Assembly (NCBI GenBank): GCA_018398765.1
Contig: JAHBMJ010001299.1
Coordinates: 5,001 to 32,500 of the forward strand
Origin: Chromera velia
Taxonomy: Eukaryota; Sar; Chromeraceae
Direction of reading: 5' to 3'
Length of the DNA: 27,500 nt
The notes below the pieces were generated by a model that saw only the letters and a program-made list of their open reading frames with translations, was not told the DNA's origin and ran no database searches. Of this stretch, positions 1 to 13,880 are shown in pieces; the stretch's first letter is position 1, and each line of letters opens with the position of its first letter. Position numbers and translations under genes: made by a program.

Positions 1-58
1 TAGCTTCTCAAGATTGCGAATATCGATTATGATTTTTTTCATTTGTACACGATCTCAG

Positions 59-157
59 GTTCCACGCCTACTTCATTCCTCTGCAGGACGCACAGGGTCG
101 CCTTGCATCCCCTCATCAAGGATGCAGTTTGTGCCCCGAAGAACAAAGTCGCATACG
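59..157 (+). CDS. NUP155: NUP155 candidate exon (first in window)
   Basis: An acceptor TCTCAG (ends 58) or CTGCAG (ends 86) opens a frame reading HAYFIPLQDAQGRLASPHQ and ending SRIR at donor GTAGGC (158). It leaves two bases, which fits the next exon. A rival donor GTCATT at 166 in another frame would give VGW before the next exon's NYR. That recreates the family's conserved WNY, but the donor lacks the G at +5 seen elsewhere. Frame and limits are uncertain. Confidence 0.4.
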
Positions 158-1251
158 GTAGGCTGGTCATTTTTTCTGTCCTTCTTTCCTTCTTCTGGCC
201 TTCTGAAAAAAGGGGCAGAGAGGACGGAGGGAGAGAGGAAACAAGGATGCGTGCTTTGCTTTCTTTGTGAGGCGCTGTCTGTCTGTCTGTCAGCCAGGCT
301 AAATGAAAAATCAATGAGGTCGTTGCGAAAGGTCCAACCCTTCACGCCCTTTTCCTGCCCCCGATTGCTTTTTCTGACTGACAGGATTCGTCCCCTTCCT
401 GAGACACCTCTGGATTTCTGTGGACTCCACGCTCTTCCTCTGGTCAGTCTCTCTGCCTCTGTCTCCGTTTTTCTGTCCGTACCTGTCTGTGTTTTGTGGA
501 TCGGCATCCTTATTGGGCTGTCGCTTTCTCCTTTCTACAGAGAGGAGGAGAGGCGACCTGCACTTCTGCACGGCAATGCAACGAAAACTTTTTGTGGAGG
601 TGCGAGGAAGGGGGGGCGGATCGGTGACGTCCCTCTCTTTCTCTCATTCCCTCCAGGTCTCTTATGCTCATTGTGTCTTTCTCTGCTGCTGCCTTCCAGC
701 TGGTGGTTCGTGCGACATTTTGTTTTGTGTGCTTTCGCTCTGTCTCTTTTAGGCTTTTTCTGTCTGTCTTCCAGTCTTCCTTCCCCTCCCTGATAGTTCT
801 CCCCGCCGTTCTCTCTCTCTGCAGGAACTATCGCATGCCCGAGGCTGCACCAATCACCATGAAGACAGAAGCGGTGAGCCGAGTCTGATCGAGGAGACAG
901 TCCGGTTGTTTGTGCTTTGTTCTGCCCTGTCTTGCAACACTCCGCACATTTTCTTGTGTTACAATGGAAGTGGGCTGGCGTTCTTCTGATCACAGTTGAC
1001 CTTATGAGCTGTTCACATTTTGTTTTCCGCATCTCTCTCCTCTTATTTCTCCTATGACCTTACGAAAGCTTGTGGCCAGAAGGACCTCACATGCACCCAC
1101 TGATTGTCACGTCACTTTTGTCGACGGAACAACTTTGTCTAAAGGCTTAGGGGAATCTTCATTCTCCATAGCGATGGATGCACGAGAGGAAGAAAAAAGC
1201 CCTGCGATTGCATGGTGTGTGTGTGTGTGTGTGTGTGTATTAATATATATG

Positions 1252-1293
<42 letters not shown>

Positions 1294-2851
1294 CAGAACA
1301 TTTTGTGCGGCACCGTCGTCGTCCCTCGACCCGGGGTCTTCGCATCAGACGTCCACTTTCTTCTTGTGGCCGTGACCGAGAGGGCAATCGAAATCAGAGG
1401 TTGGCGCTCTAAACTTTTTATGTTGAATTCTTAGAAGTGCTCATTTTGATAGGACTTCCTGCTTGTGGATTCTGCCCTCCCAGCGCATTCCTTCTCTTCA
1501 CTGAAGGCACACAGACCCGAACGGATAGATAAACAGCACCCTGAATTTCCTCTCTCTGCTCCTGGCAAAAGAGAACTTCCCGCATGCCTTTGCAGTTTTG
1601 GCAGTATTGGGCCTTCGGCCATTACAGACGCCTGCCCTGTTTGTCAATTCTCCCAATCGAATCAGTGAGTGCACTGAGGCGTCTGTCTGCCTCACATTCT
1701 CTCTCTCTCTCTCACTTTTTGTTTTCTTGTCTTGCCGCACTGCTTGCAGGGCTGACCCTTGCTCCCGCGGTGTCGGAATCAGGCCTTCACGGTGGTGGTG
1801 CGACCGCAACCCCCCCCATCGGTGGCGGCGCCTCCTTCCAGACCCCCACACGGCCTCCGCCTAGGACGCCCTTTGGCTATCCGAGCACAGCCTTCGGTCA
1901 GGGTGCAGCGACGGGAGGCAGAAGTGGAGGGAGTCTGTTTAGAGAGCGGCGGTCGCAGTCTCCTGGAGGGGGACGGGGGCAGGGACTCGGCAGCCGGAGG
2001 AGAACACCTGCAGCAGCGACACCATTCACACCCCAAGGAGGCACAGCGCCCCTGAAAGCCCGGCGCTTTGTGTCGTCTCTTTTTGGTGCACCATCAAGTG
2101 TCCTTGGGGGACGGGGTGCGGCCCCTGGGTTGGAGCTTCGGTTTCTGCCTTATGTCGGGGTGGAGAGGGTGTCTGGTGATTTTAGGCGATGGAAGTGTGC
2201 GTGTGGGCTCGAGAAGGGGGGGAGGATGTTCGATGAGGTTGTGGGGAACGACGATGGTCACGCTTTTCTTCGGGCAAGAGGGGGTCAGTCGGTCGGTTAG
2301 AAATGAAATCAACCTTCCTTCCTTCCTTCCTTCCTTCCTGGGGTTCCTGTTTAGTTTAGCCATGTGTCTTGGCTCCTTCAGGTGTCTGAATTACGAGTTT
2401 GAACAGCATGAATGCAGAAATGAGAAAGCTTCGATTGAATGGAGTGGATGAGTTTGAGGGGCTCTTGTTTAGTCCCCCCTTGTGATGTTCATGCACGTGC
2501 TCAGTGGTTGTGTCTGACTTTCGACATGCAAGTCCATGGGTGGGCTTTCTGGTGCCCCAATACTTCTTTCTGTCCTTCAAGGAGTTGATGGCCTGTCTCT
2601 CTCACTTGACCTCTCTTCTGCTTTTCCATCCGCTTCTAAGCCCGCCTCCTTGCGCCTTTACCAGTACCATGCTGCCTCTGAGAGGCCTCTGCGCGCCTGG
2701 TCTGTCTGCATAAAAGAATGATAAAACTAAAAAAACAGGGTGCGTTCCGTCTCTCTGTGTCTCCGTACACCTCTCCTCTCCTCTCCTCTCTTCTCCCTGT
2801 AAGCAGACCCTGACCTGTACGAATTTGAGTATAGAAGGTCGCCGTCATGGT

Positions 2852-2895
<44 letters not shown>

Positions 2896-5515
2896 GTGCG
2901 TGTGTGTGTCTCTTGACGGAACCAAGGAATGGAAATATGATAGTGCGAATGGGGGTAGAGTGACGGGTCGAAGTGGGAAAAGGAGGAGACATGGCGAGAA
3001 GAGAGGAAGAACGGAATCAAAAATAAGGTAAAAGGGTGTCCCCAGAGGAGCCTGGCACCTCCCTGCATGCATTAATCGTGTTTGCGACTGACTGACTGCA
3101 AGTTGAAAGATGGGAGAGAAATCGCGGCTCGATCTCTTCTCTCTTGCTGCGCACGGTCCCTGAACAGGAAGGAAGGTATCGATATCGCATTTGCCCCCTC
3201 CCTGCTTTTGTTTGTTTGGTGTCTATGTAACAGCAGACCGTTCTATGATCACATACATGATCGATCGATGCAGGCTGTCGGGGCTGAGTGGGATCCGACA
3301 GTACCGTCCTGGTCGGTCAGCCGGAATGCGTGAATTTGGGTGTATGCATTTGAGTGAATTTCCCCGCTTCTTGTCTCTCTCCTCTCTGCCTGAACGATTG
3401 TCCTGTTAATTTTCTGTGTGGATGGATGGAGACATGCAGGGCGGAGTACACTTGTTTCCTTCCTCGGATAGGCAGCGCATCTCTGTGCAGACACACTTTT
3501 TATTTTTCCTTCCTTCTGTGACCCCGCTTTGATGCGTTTTGCCTTCCCACTTCTTTTTTTGTGCTTCCTTCCTTCCTGTCAGCTGACTGTGCTTCCTGCC
3601 TGACTGCAGGAGGGTGGTTGGGGGGAAGTGGAGGGGCGGCTCCTCTTGAATCGATCAAGTCGGTCAGGGTCTCTCCGGAGGGGGGGGAGAGGTGCAGGGG
3701 AGCATGCAACTCGTATACGACACAGGCACAGGTGCATACACATATGTTCTCTCCCCTCTCTCTTATACACACACATACACACATACATGCACATGAACAA
3801 GACGCACGACTAAACTGCTGTGCAGGCGACAGATGAATACACATGTGCACGTGATAGCAAAGCGCTTTTCAAAAATCAGAATTCGTCTTCTGCCGGAGGG
3901 ATTTCTGCAAAGCACGGAGATTGCTCTTAGTGGTAGCGTGAGAGCGAGAAAAAACAAACCTCTATCTCCCACCCTCTCTCTCTTTCCCTTCGCCCCCGCT
4001 TTCTCTGATTGTGTAATTACACATGCATATGCATATGAATGCACACACTCTCTTATGCGCTTGTCAGGTGCTACCCCTCGGAGTATATTTTGACTTCGGA
4101 CTCCAATTCCTGTCTGCGTCTGTGGAAAATATCCGAAAACTTCAAGAGCGAGGAAGCGGCAACAGCCACTCTGCCCTCCTCCTCCTCTGCCTCTTCAAGT
4201 TCCTCCTCAGGGTACTCTGCCGGGAATACTTTTGAGGCTCTTCGCAAGAGGCAGAAGAAGGCCTGGAACGTCTCGGACACAGGAGCAAGTCTTGCAGTGG
4301 CATTCCCCTCAGGAAACGGGAAGATCCCTCCGCAGGTGGAAAACGCGGCCCGGGCCCTGTACGGATCTTCCTCCCTGTCTGACGGGGGGCTTTTGGGTGG
4401 AGGGATCAACAGGGCGCTATCTCTTCTGTCTCTGGATCTGGGGGGGGGGCGGGATGCGAGCATCTCTCAGCATGTGGGAGTTCTCAAATCCCTCACTTAC
4501 GCAGACCTCACGAGAAGGTTTGTAGCTGCTTGTTTTCCGGTGTGGCGCCCTGTTTGCATTTATCTCGTACCGGAATCTCGGTCCCTCCCTCTTTCTCTTC
4601 CCAGATTCATTTTCGCTTGGAGTCGTGCTTCAATTGGTCTTCATGCCACATTCGTCCGTCCGTCCGTCCGTCCATTCGTTCGTTGCCTACAGTCGTCCTC
4701 TCAGCCTGCTTCTTTTCGTGTCTCTGGCCGTCCTTGCGGCATTTTCTTTCCGGTTGTTCCCTTCCGTGTCTGGATTCATGCATGCATGCAGGGCTGCCCT
4801 TGTTTTTGGCGACGGCGGGAAGACCGCAGTAGTCGCGGGTTCGCGCATCAAGATGCTCGAGTGTCTCCCCTCGCTGGATGGGGAGCTTCATGCGTGCATA
4901 GTGACAGACATCGGGGAGCGGGTGTTTTTGATTTTGTCCTGTGAGGACCCGGGGGGGCCTGGGGATCCTGAGAGGGGGGGGCATGGGTGGCCTGTAGCTG
5001 GGCGTGCTTTTTCGAGGGAGAGGGGGGGGTTCTTTGGGTTTTGGCTTGCGAACTTCGAAGGGGGTGGTGCGCCTATTTCTGGGGGTGCAAGTGGTGTGGG
5101 GTGTTGTGGGAATGGTGTGTTTCTTTTGGGAGCTGAGGAACGCGGTGGGACAACGAGCCGGGGGGCGGCGGGGGTCAGGGTGCTTGCTCGGGCTGTGCGA
5201 ACAAGGGCGGCGGCTGGGGGAAGGGGAGGCGGCGCGACGAAAGGGCGCGACCACGGTAGGTTTGTTTCTGCGTTGACTTTCTCGGGACTTGTTGACAGTC
5301 TTGTGGTAGAATTAATTTTAGATCTAGGAAGTGCGCAGTCCTGAAAAGACTGAATGAAAAAGGGAATATCTTCGTTTCTCCCAAAGTGTTGGGTCTGAGG
5401 AGCAGAGGAGTGTTGGGTCTCTCCTTTGTTGATGGAAAGAGTGCGGACAGCGAGAAGGATTGGTCCTGCCTGTGGAGTGGTTGGACGGACTGGCTTAATT
5501 GAATGGGGACTTTCC

Positions 5516-5558
<43 letters not shown>

Positions 5559-7398
5559 TGTCTGTGTCTGTGTCTGTGCAGAATTGCTGGAGATGAGTGG
5601 GACTCTCGGAGAGGGTCAGAGGAGGGTCCTGGCTCTGGGAGAGGAGACGGCCCTCGACTTCCACAAACCCCCTTCGGATCCTCAGGGGGCAGTCCCGGGG
5701 TTTTTCTTTGCGTTTCCTCGGAGACCCCGACTGAGAGTGCAGAGAGAGGGTCGGTCCGCCTGCAGTACTGTCGATCGATTGATGGCAGGAAAAGAAATGA
5801 GAAGCTGTTCATGCCCGGGACGTCTGTTGCTTTTCGTTTTCCTCTTTCGCCTCACCCCATGTGTCTCAACATATCTACATGTACTCTTTTCTTTCTTGAT
5901 TCCGTCTGTCTTTGCTTCCCCTCCATGCATCTTCTTTCAGGTATGACGGCTCTGTGGGGTTGTTATCGCAACTTTGTGAGTCTAGATGAAGACGGTGTCG
6001 ACATTCTGTCTCTCTCAGCGGGGTTTCTTGAGACTGGGGCGAGCAGGGGTGGGAGCTCTCCTCTGTACAAAAATATGTGGAGAGGAACGGGAAAGGGAAA
6101 GCCGATGTCTAGTGAGGAGGCTGCTCTGCTCTTGTTGCAAAGAGCTGCTGCACTTGGGTAGGCTTCTCTTCACCTCTTCTCTTTCCTCGAAGGCTTCTGT
6201 TTGTCCGTTCGTTGTTCTCTGTTTCCTCTTGTTCTATTGTTTCGTGGTCAGCCGAGGTTTCATGAGCTCTTGCATTTCGCGTTTTCGTTGTAACCCGTTC
6301 CTTTTTGGAAAGGTGCTTGTGGCTGTGCTTGGGGTTCACATGGGTCTTGGAGGAGCTCTCCGGGGCGACTTGCTGCGCTCCTCTTTCTTTTGTTCCTTCA
6401 TTCACGCACGCGCGCATGCATGCAGGTACACGGAGAGGGGGGCTTTGCAGGGAAGCGCCTCGGCGGTGTTCGACGACCTTTCTCCGAACATCGAAGACGA
6501 ATTTGCGAACCCGAGGGAGTATGAGAATGAAGAGAGAAGGGCGCTGTGGGTCAGGGGGGTGCACATTGCTGTTGCGATTGTTTTGGAACCGATTTGGGAC
6601 GTTCCTCTGTTGTTTCTCACGAGGGAGAAGGGGGCGGGGGGGGGGGGCGAACAGGGGGGCGGGGGTGTGGGTGGAAGCGGTGCATCTGGAGGTGCCGTCC
6701 GTGTGAGGTTGGAGTCGGAGTTGCTTGACAGAACCCTCGGAGTCCTCGCGTCTATCCTCGATGTGTTTGTGCCCCAAGCGAGAGACAAGACAGAGACAGC
6801 AAATCCAAGGTTGGTTGGTTGCTTGGTTGGTTGGTTGGTTGATTGGTTGGAAGGCGACGCGGATGTACGTCTGGCTGACGTGCGAAAAGAGAAGAAAACG
6901 TTTGGTCTATTGTGACCTTCATATTCTGCAGACAGATCGCCCGCTGTTCCATCTTGCTTGCTTCTCCGGTCGATGCGATTTACGAGAGAGAAATACACAT
7001 ATGTTCTGACTGAAAGCGCATGCATGCAAACATGAATTTTGCCGTCCAAATCCACCTGGGCTTCCTCTTCTGACATCTGCGTCCCGTTTTTCTGTTTCAA
7101 TGTTGGTCGGTCAGCTTCAATCGGAGATTTATCTCAGACTTATTTCTGACATCTTTCTCCCCTTCTGCATCCGAAAAAAAAGAGTTTTTGTACCCATTTT
7201 CTCTCCCTCTCGTTTGCTTCTCTTGCATGTGCAGATTTTTGAAGCCCAAGATCTGCGTCGCTGCCGAGCAGAGGGCTGTGGAATGCGGAACGAATGCGGC
7301 TGCACAAGTGAAGGGGGTAGTGGACGACAAAACACTAACTAAGGTGCGTAGCGGGGACACACACGCGCGCACACATAAGCACACACACACACACACAC

Positions 7399-7448
<50 letters not shown>

Positions 7449-10400
7449 ACACATACACACACACACACACACACACAAGTTCTTGTTGGAGAAAGACGCG
7501 AGTCCGTCGAGTTTTTCGCTTGCAGCAAGACCTTCCCAGAAGCGATTGAGAGCAACAATCAAAGCTGCATCATGCCTGTCTGCCTGCATGTCTGTGCATG
7601 TGCAGGTTTTTGTCTCAAGATGGATCCTTCGGGAGTCAGTGAGACTCCAGGATGCGGTTCTGCTGGTCGACAGGGTCCTGCAGGCTCTCTGCCTTCTCAG
7701 GGCAATTGCAAGGTTGGGAGGGAGGCAAGGAAGAGGACACACAGAGAAGTGAAGGCAGAAGTGGAAAGAAACACAGAGACGGGGCAAAAGGGCAGTGGAA
7801 AGCTCGTGGATGAGATTTTCGAATTTGAACCTCATTATTCGACACTCGTGTGCCTTCGCAAGCCCGAAGTTAGACCTTTTGCTTCTTTCTCAATGAATCG
7901 CTGTCTGGCCCCCTGCTAGCTGTACGGCTCGTTTGCTTGCTTGCTTGCTTGCTCTTGTCCATTCTGTCTTTTTCATCGGAGCTGTATATGTGCTTGAGTG
8001 ACCCCTGACTGACTCCTTTCAGGTTTCCCGGAGGAGGGTCCGATCTGTTGAGCAGTCCCGCAGCCGGTGCTGCGACGTCTCTTCTCCTCTCTGCCCCCCT
8101 GAGAGAAATCCTCACGTTGAGCGACCCTCTGGAGCTCCTGAAACCCCTGACGGCATCTCTTCTCCAGGGTGCGGCTGCGAGAGGGCACCTGGAGGAGCTT
8201 GCCTTCAGTCTGGCTGCCGAGTGTCCTCTCCTTCTTGCAGATCTCGATGACCCTGTGTTGGACTCCCTGGCCTCAAGGGGGGAGAACACCGGGAAGAATG
8301 TGTGTGCCCTCGTGGCTGATTTGAGACTCCAGAGAGCAGGGGCAAAGAAGGAAAAGGGAATGGGGGAGGCGTTCTTATCGGACTTCAAGACGCTGCTCAC
8401 TCGTCACACAGCGAGAAACGAAGTGAAGGAGGCTGTGCACAAAGCAGTCGATACCCACTGCAGCTCTGTGACGCAAGACAAGAACAGTCCGGGAGTTCCT
8501 GGAGGTGCGCCTGCGATTGCCTCCTGTTTCATTGAGATCCTAGGACAGTCCCTTGTGAATGCGGCGGAATCGAATGTTGAAGAGAATTTCTGGGACTGCT
8601 TTGCAACCATCTGCAGTGCTCTTTCCGTCCCTCCGTTCGAGGCAGAGGGAGGGGGGTACAGGGCCTCGACCAGAGGGGGGAATTGGAACAAGAGCGCGCG
8701 GGAGTTGTTTCGCGCCCTTCTTCTCTTCTTGGCGGATGAACCGGACCCTCTCCCCCCTCCTTCAACTCAACACCTGATCAGCTCTGCGCCCCCTTCCCTT
8801 CTTTCCCGAATACCCCGAATGATGCTAGTTCCCTCACTCACTCTGCCCAGAAATCTAGAGCAACGGATTGTGGATCTGATCAGTGAGGGCACTGACCTGA
8901 CTGCTCGTCTAGAAGAAGTCCCCCACGACAGGTCGCTGTTCTGCTCTGTCGGCCGTCGTTACTTTTGTCCCTTTTGGGCATCCGTCCAGTGGGTGGAGGT
9001 CCTTGAGGAGATCGCACTCAAGTCCAACAAATTGAAAGAGGTGGGTTTTCAAGAAGAAAAAAAAAAGAGAGTTTCTCAACTGGTGTGATTTCACGACCCA
9101 TTGCTCCTTGACGATTTTTTGTGTCTCCAGACCCGCCTCTCCCTTCTCTCTCTCTCCCTCTCTTGTGCCCTGCCTGGTGGTGTCCCTGTCTCTCGAACTG
9201 TTGTTCTCGTGTGCTTGCTTTAAAAATTCGCGACCTCACCTCACATTCCCTTGAATTGTGCGTACTGGTTGACCCCCTTTTCTGCTTGATTGTTGTATTG
9301 GATGCAGGCCATCGTGATTTTGTACGTCCACGCGTGTGTGCTCTCCACCCGCCCTGCCGAGGAATACACAAAGGAGTGGAGGGAAACAGTCCGCATTGCA
9401 GGAGAGAGAGGTACAGACACACAACTGCCCATTGCACCGAACTGCACAGGGGACGCAGTATCCAGAGAGCGTCTCTCTCTGAAGCGTCGCGTTGATGCGC
9501 TGAGAAAACTTGTGGTGAAGATTGAAGAACTCGAGAGAAGTCCCCAGGGACTCGGAGCACCTTCCGACATTTTCAGTCGTCTCCACGCGGTGCGCCACTT
9601 CAAGATGCCGACTCTCGAACAGATCTGCATCGATGCACAGCTGTGGAATCGTCGAGTCGCTGTGCAGGAGAGACTTTATGAAGTCCTGCTTCACCGAAAG
9701 GGAAACAACAGAGGTCAGAGAATGGAATGAACGGCAAAGGGGAAAGACACGAAAAAGAGAAGCGTTAGGTGTGGGGGTCGCGATAAGAGAAGAGCGAAAG
9801 AACGAGAGAAAGACAATGACGGAAGGGCCACGGGCAAAACAGAATACCTTTCTGCTGTGCATTTGCACCTACCGCCTTTTGTCTCTTTTGGAATTCTGTC
9901 TCTCTTTCCAGTTCCCTTCAGCATGACGGATGGGGGTCTCTCCTCTTCGCTTTGATGTGATTTGCAAGAAAACGTAAAGGTGCTCCTTTCTTCTTGAGAT
10001 GCAAGCAATGTGTCTGTCTCTCTGTCTCTCCTGATGATCAAACACGCCGTTGCAGCAACCCCACTGTTTTTTCAAACGCTCACGTGACCTGCAGATCTGG
10101 CTGCCGCACAATCAGAGCTCCACAGGCTGGAGGAGATTCTCCGCATTGATTACATCGAGCAAGAGGCCAAGCACGTGGGGCTCTGGGGGTTCTGTCTCCT
10201 CTCCTGGATCCTCAACGAAGTAGACGAGAAGGCAAAGACCTCACTCTCGGCTGGACGCCGGGCTAGTGGAACGGTCTGTGTGTCTGTCTGTCTGTCTGTC
10301 TCTCACTTTGCTCAGATTGGTTGCAAGGGTTATTTTCAGGTCATCGTGATACTGGCAAGGCAGGGAGAGGGTCTTGGCTGTCCGATGCGAATGTTTGAGG

Positions 10401-13400
10401 AATAAAGGAAGGCTGTTCTTCGATTGACTCTCTGTCCATTCCCTTTTGCCGTCGCACTTCGGTATTCCGCATGGATGGCTCATTTTGAGGCTCCAAGGAA
10501 TTCCCCTCCAATTCAAACCTCCACTGTACATTTCTCTCAGAGAAAGCGCGCCTGCATGTTTGCGCGTTTTTGTTTCGTTTGGTGTGTGCTCGCAGGGGAG
10601 GACGCTGGAGGAGATGCTGACAATTGACAAGAGGAGGCTTGGCCTTTTCTTGGATTACTTGACGAGAATATTCTTTGCACCCTCAAGCTCATCTGCGGCG
10701 TCGGACGGGGCAGTCGAGGGACCTCCCGGGAGTTCCGCCGCCTCCTCTGTTGGTATGGCGGCGGCGGGTTCTGCCTCAGGCGGCGGGGTCAGGCTGCCTG
10801 GGGCGGTGACGGCCAGAGGAAATCTGTTCCCATTCTTCTTTCCGGTCAGTCAGTCAGTCACTCACTCACTCACTCAAAAGGCGTTCTCAGAGAGAGGGAG
10901 AGAGAAAGAGAAAGAGGGAGAGTCTGTTCCCTTTTGAGGTCGAACTTCATTTTTCCGGCTTTCGGCACGAGGTTTCTTTTTTATGTTCGACAGACCCTCC
11001 GCGGCTGGCTTCCTTATTGGTCTGAAGGTCTGTTCACTCAAACCTGCTTTTCCCTTGCAATGCTTTGTTTGATCTTTCGAGAACAAAAGGAATGCAGAAA
11101 GTTTTCATTGCGTCATTTTGCCGTCTTCCATCCCCAAATCTTGAGTGAATGCAGGGGCGGGCGCGCGGTATCCTGAACTTTTTTGGGTAAGCAAGCATGA
11201 AAGATTTCTTTTTCTCGGCAGGGGATACGAGGGGGCATTACTGTCTTCGAGAAGCTACGTGTCACCGCATAAATTTTCTCTCCTTGTATGCGACAGGGAG
11301 AGAATGAAAGTGTTTGGTTTGTCTCAGTCATCATTTTGGCTTTGGCTTTCATCTGAATTCTAGTCAGTGAGTATTTGCGGAGTTCGCTGTTTGTGTGGGC
11401 ACGCGAGCTTCTGAGCTCTAAGGTGCATTGTTGTACTCATTCTGTTCTGTTGCTGTTGTCTCCTATACACACTATACACAGCGTCGTGCGGCATGGTTTT
11501 GTTCTTGGCGTGTGTATTCGTTTGCCGTTTTCCCTGCAGAGGAGGGGAAGCTGAGACAGACATCTGCTCTGTCGGTGAGAGAGGGTCCCCAAGTCAGTCT
11601 CTCAGCTATTCAGGCAGTCAATGGGTCCTTTCTTTGTCGGTTCTGTAACTTCTTTGCGGATTATTCGTTGGTCCATACAAGTATGTGGGGGATAGGGGGT
11701 GGGAAATCTTCGAGTTCTTGCCGGCGCCTCCGTCTCTCTCCACCTTTGCTGGCTCCCCTTCTTTTCTCTACGCACCCACTCACTCAATTGTGCGCCTGCA
11801 GAAAGAAGAAGTCTTTCTGGCACCGGACGTTCCGAATTCAGATCATCTGTGAGCAATGTGACGTTTCATTAGCAAACGATGATGTGTGCTTTCTCAGGTG
11901 ATCCTTTCTCCCTCCCTCTCTGTCTCGCTTTCTGTCTCTGTGCGTGTGCGTGTGCGTGTGTGTGTGTGTGTGTGCAGTTCCCGAGGAGTTGCCGACCTGC
12001 ATCGATATTTTCTTCAGACAACTCTCTGTCTGCCTAGCTCCAAAATCTGAGACTTCAGTAGTCCTCTTCAGACGACGAGACCTGTACTCTCATTTGAACA
12101 CTCAAAGGCCCCAACAGGCACCTGCTGCCCCGCCTCCCGCAGCTGCAGAACCCCCACCGCCTGCTGCAGCAGCGGCGGCAGCCGCCGCCTNNNNNNNNNN
12201 NNNNNNNNNNNNNNNNNNNNNNNNNNNNNNNNNNNNNNNNNNNNNNNNNNNNNNNNNNNNGGCTGCTGCTGCAGCCGCTGCGGCAGCCTCTCCTGAAGCT
12301 TCTGCAGAAAGAGGAGGGCAGAGACAGTGGCAATCTCCTTCACCCGGACCATCTTCGGCAGCCGCAGCTCCGTCCTCTTCCAACGCCCCACGAAGGCCCA
12401 GTCTCCGCCCTGCAGAACCCGAGATCGTTGCGAGCGACGCCCTCCACTTTCTGATTGTGGCCCTTGAGATGGTCAACTACATCTACCAGAACAGAGACAG
12501 GAGACGGTCCATGCAGAGCCCCACAGGGCACCACAGCTCAGCGTCGGGGGGAAGAACCATGAGCGCTACCGGGGCAGCATTACCAGAAATAACTCTCGAT
12601 GCGTGGGCTGCCTCGAGTGCTGCTAGGCGACGGTCGACGGTGAGGCAGCCGAGGAGTTTGAGTGAGTGGGCGTGGGCTGTTGGAGCGTGGCGTCGTTTGG
12701 TTGACGTGTCTGACATGGAGGCTTTTGACATTCTGTTTTCGACCAGACAGAAACTGAGGAGAGAGCTGAACCTGCAGCAGGGCCAGGCAAGCGCGTTGAG
12801 TCCAGACAGCAGCAGGGGGGCTCGTTTTAATTTCCACCAAACTCTGGTGAACCACATCAACCAGATGAGAAAACAAGAGCAAGAACAGCAGCAGGGAGGA
12901 AGAGGAGACATTCACATGACAGGAGAGGGCGAAGACCAAGAAGACCTGGTCAGAGAGGGCTTGCGGGAAAGAGTGCAGTGTTCGGGTGTGGTCATCCTCT
13001 TTTTTGTCCTTTAAGATAATAGATTGATGGCGAGTTGCCTTTCCTCTGTGCCTCAAGCAACGCATAGAGCTTTCTCGAATGTGCCCCTTGCCGATCAATG
13101 TTCCCGATTTTTATATGATTTGGGCATGAAGTGTTCTCTCGCTGTGGTTTGCAAGCAAGCGTCGTTTTGGAGTTTCATGAAGCCTCCCGTTTCCTGAATT
13201 CCTTCTCCCTCTCTCTTCGCTCTGCAGGCCCATCTTGTCCCCGAACTCTCAGACCTCGTTGATCACCTGGACAGAGTCATCGTGGAGGTCTGCTTGTTTG
13301 TTTCTTTTTCTGCCTGCTTGTCTGTCTGTGTGCTGTCCTGCCTTTTTTTTCGTTTCTTGACCTTCTTTCTGTTTCCGTCGTCGTCTCCCAGAGCGTTTCA

Positions 13401-13546
13401 CATGTCCTTCAGTCGGTCAGTCGGTCAGCGAAAGAAAAAGGCGTGAGCGTACCGATCTGCAGTGTTCATTCTGGGGCAGAATCAGTCTCAAAAGGGAAAG
13501 GTTACGTCTGAATCCGATATGATCCTCTGTCCTTGCCTTCTTTGGT

Positions 13547-13594
<48 letters not shown>

Positions 13595-13816
13595 TGTGTG
13601 TGTACCTTTCATGTGTGTGTCATAGTGCCATTCACTGTCGTCTCATTGCGGGGCTTTTCTGCCTCCCACCTGTCTCTTTCTGGCCTGTGCGCCCAACGGA
13701 GAGAGATGCAGTGGTGTCTGGAGCTGCTGGAGAAAAACAGGAGCGAGAGAGACCGTGAACTGAGTGCGGCTGCACGGAACAGTCCGAGCCCAGGCTTTGG
13801 TCAGCTTTTGTTTCGT

Positions 13817-13847
<31 letters not shown>

Positions 13848-13848
13848 C

Positions 13849-13880
<32 letters not shown>

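Noticed and set aside
535-1032. Minus-strand frame of 165 codons
   Set aside because: It is antisense to a NUP155 exon and intron, basic and low in complexity, with no recognisable domain.
4607-5664. Minus-strand Pro/Arg-rich frames
   Set aside because: They are antisense to Gly-rich NUP155 exons; the composition mirrors the G-rich sense strand.
5499-5940. Alternative frame RIAGDEWDSRRGSEE over the exon at 5582
   Set aside because: It does not fit the phase left by the donor at 5255; the other frame fits on both sides.
7097-7835. Frames with His-Thr or Cys-Val runs across the (CA)n tract
   Set aside because: They are translations of the microsatellite; the real exons on either side are fixed by splice phase and homology.
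8931-8988. Possible 57-base intron inside the long NUP155 exon (GTCGCT...CCAG)
   Set aside because: The donor lacks G at +5, all other introns are far longer, and the frame is open through it. Not excluded without cDNA.
10340-10403. Possible exon VIVILARQGE after TTTTCAG
   Set aside because: The exons ending 10273 and starting 10596 are both phase 0 and join directly; this one would break the frame.
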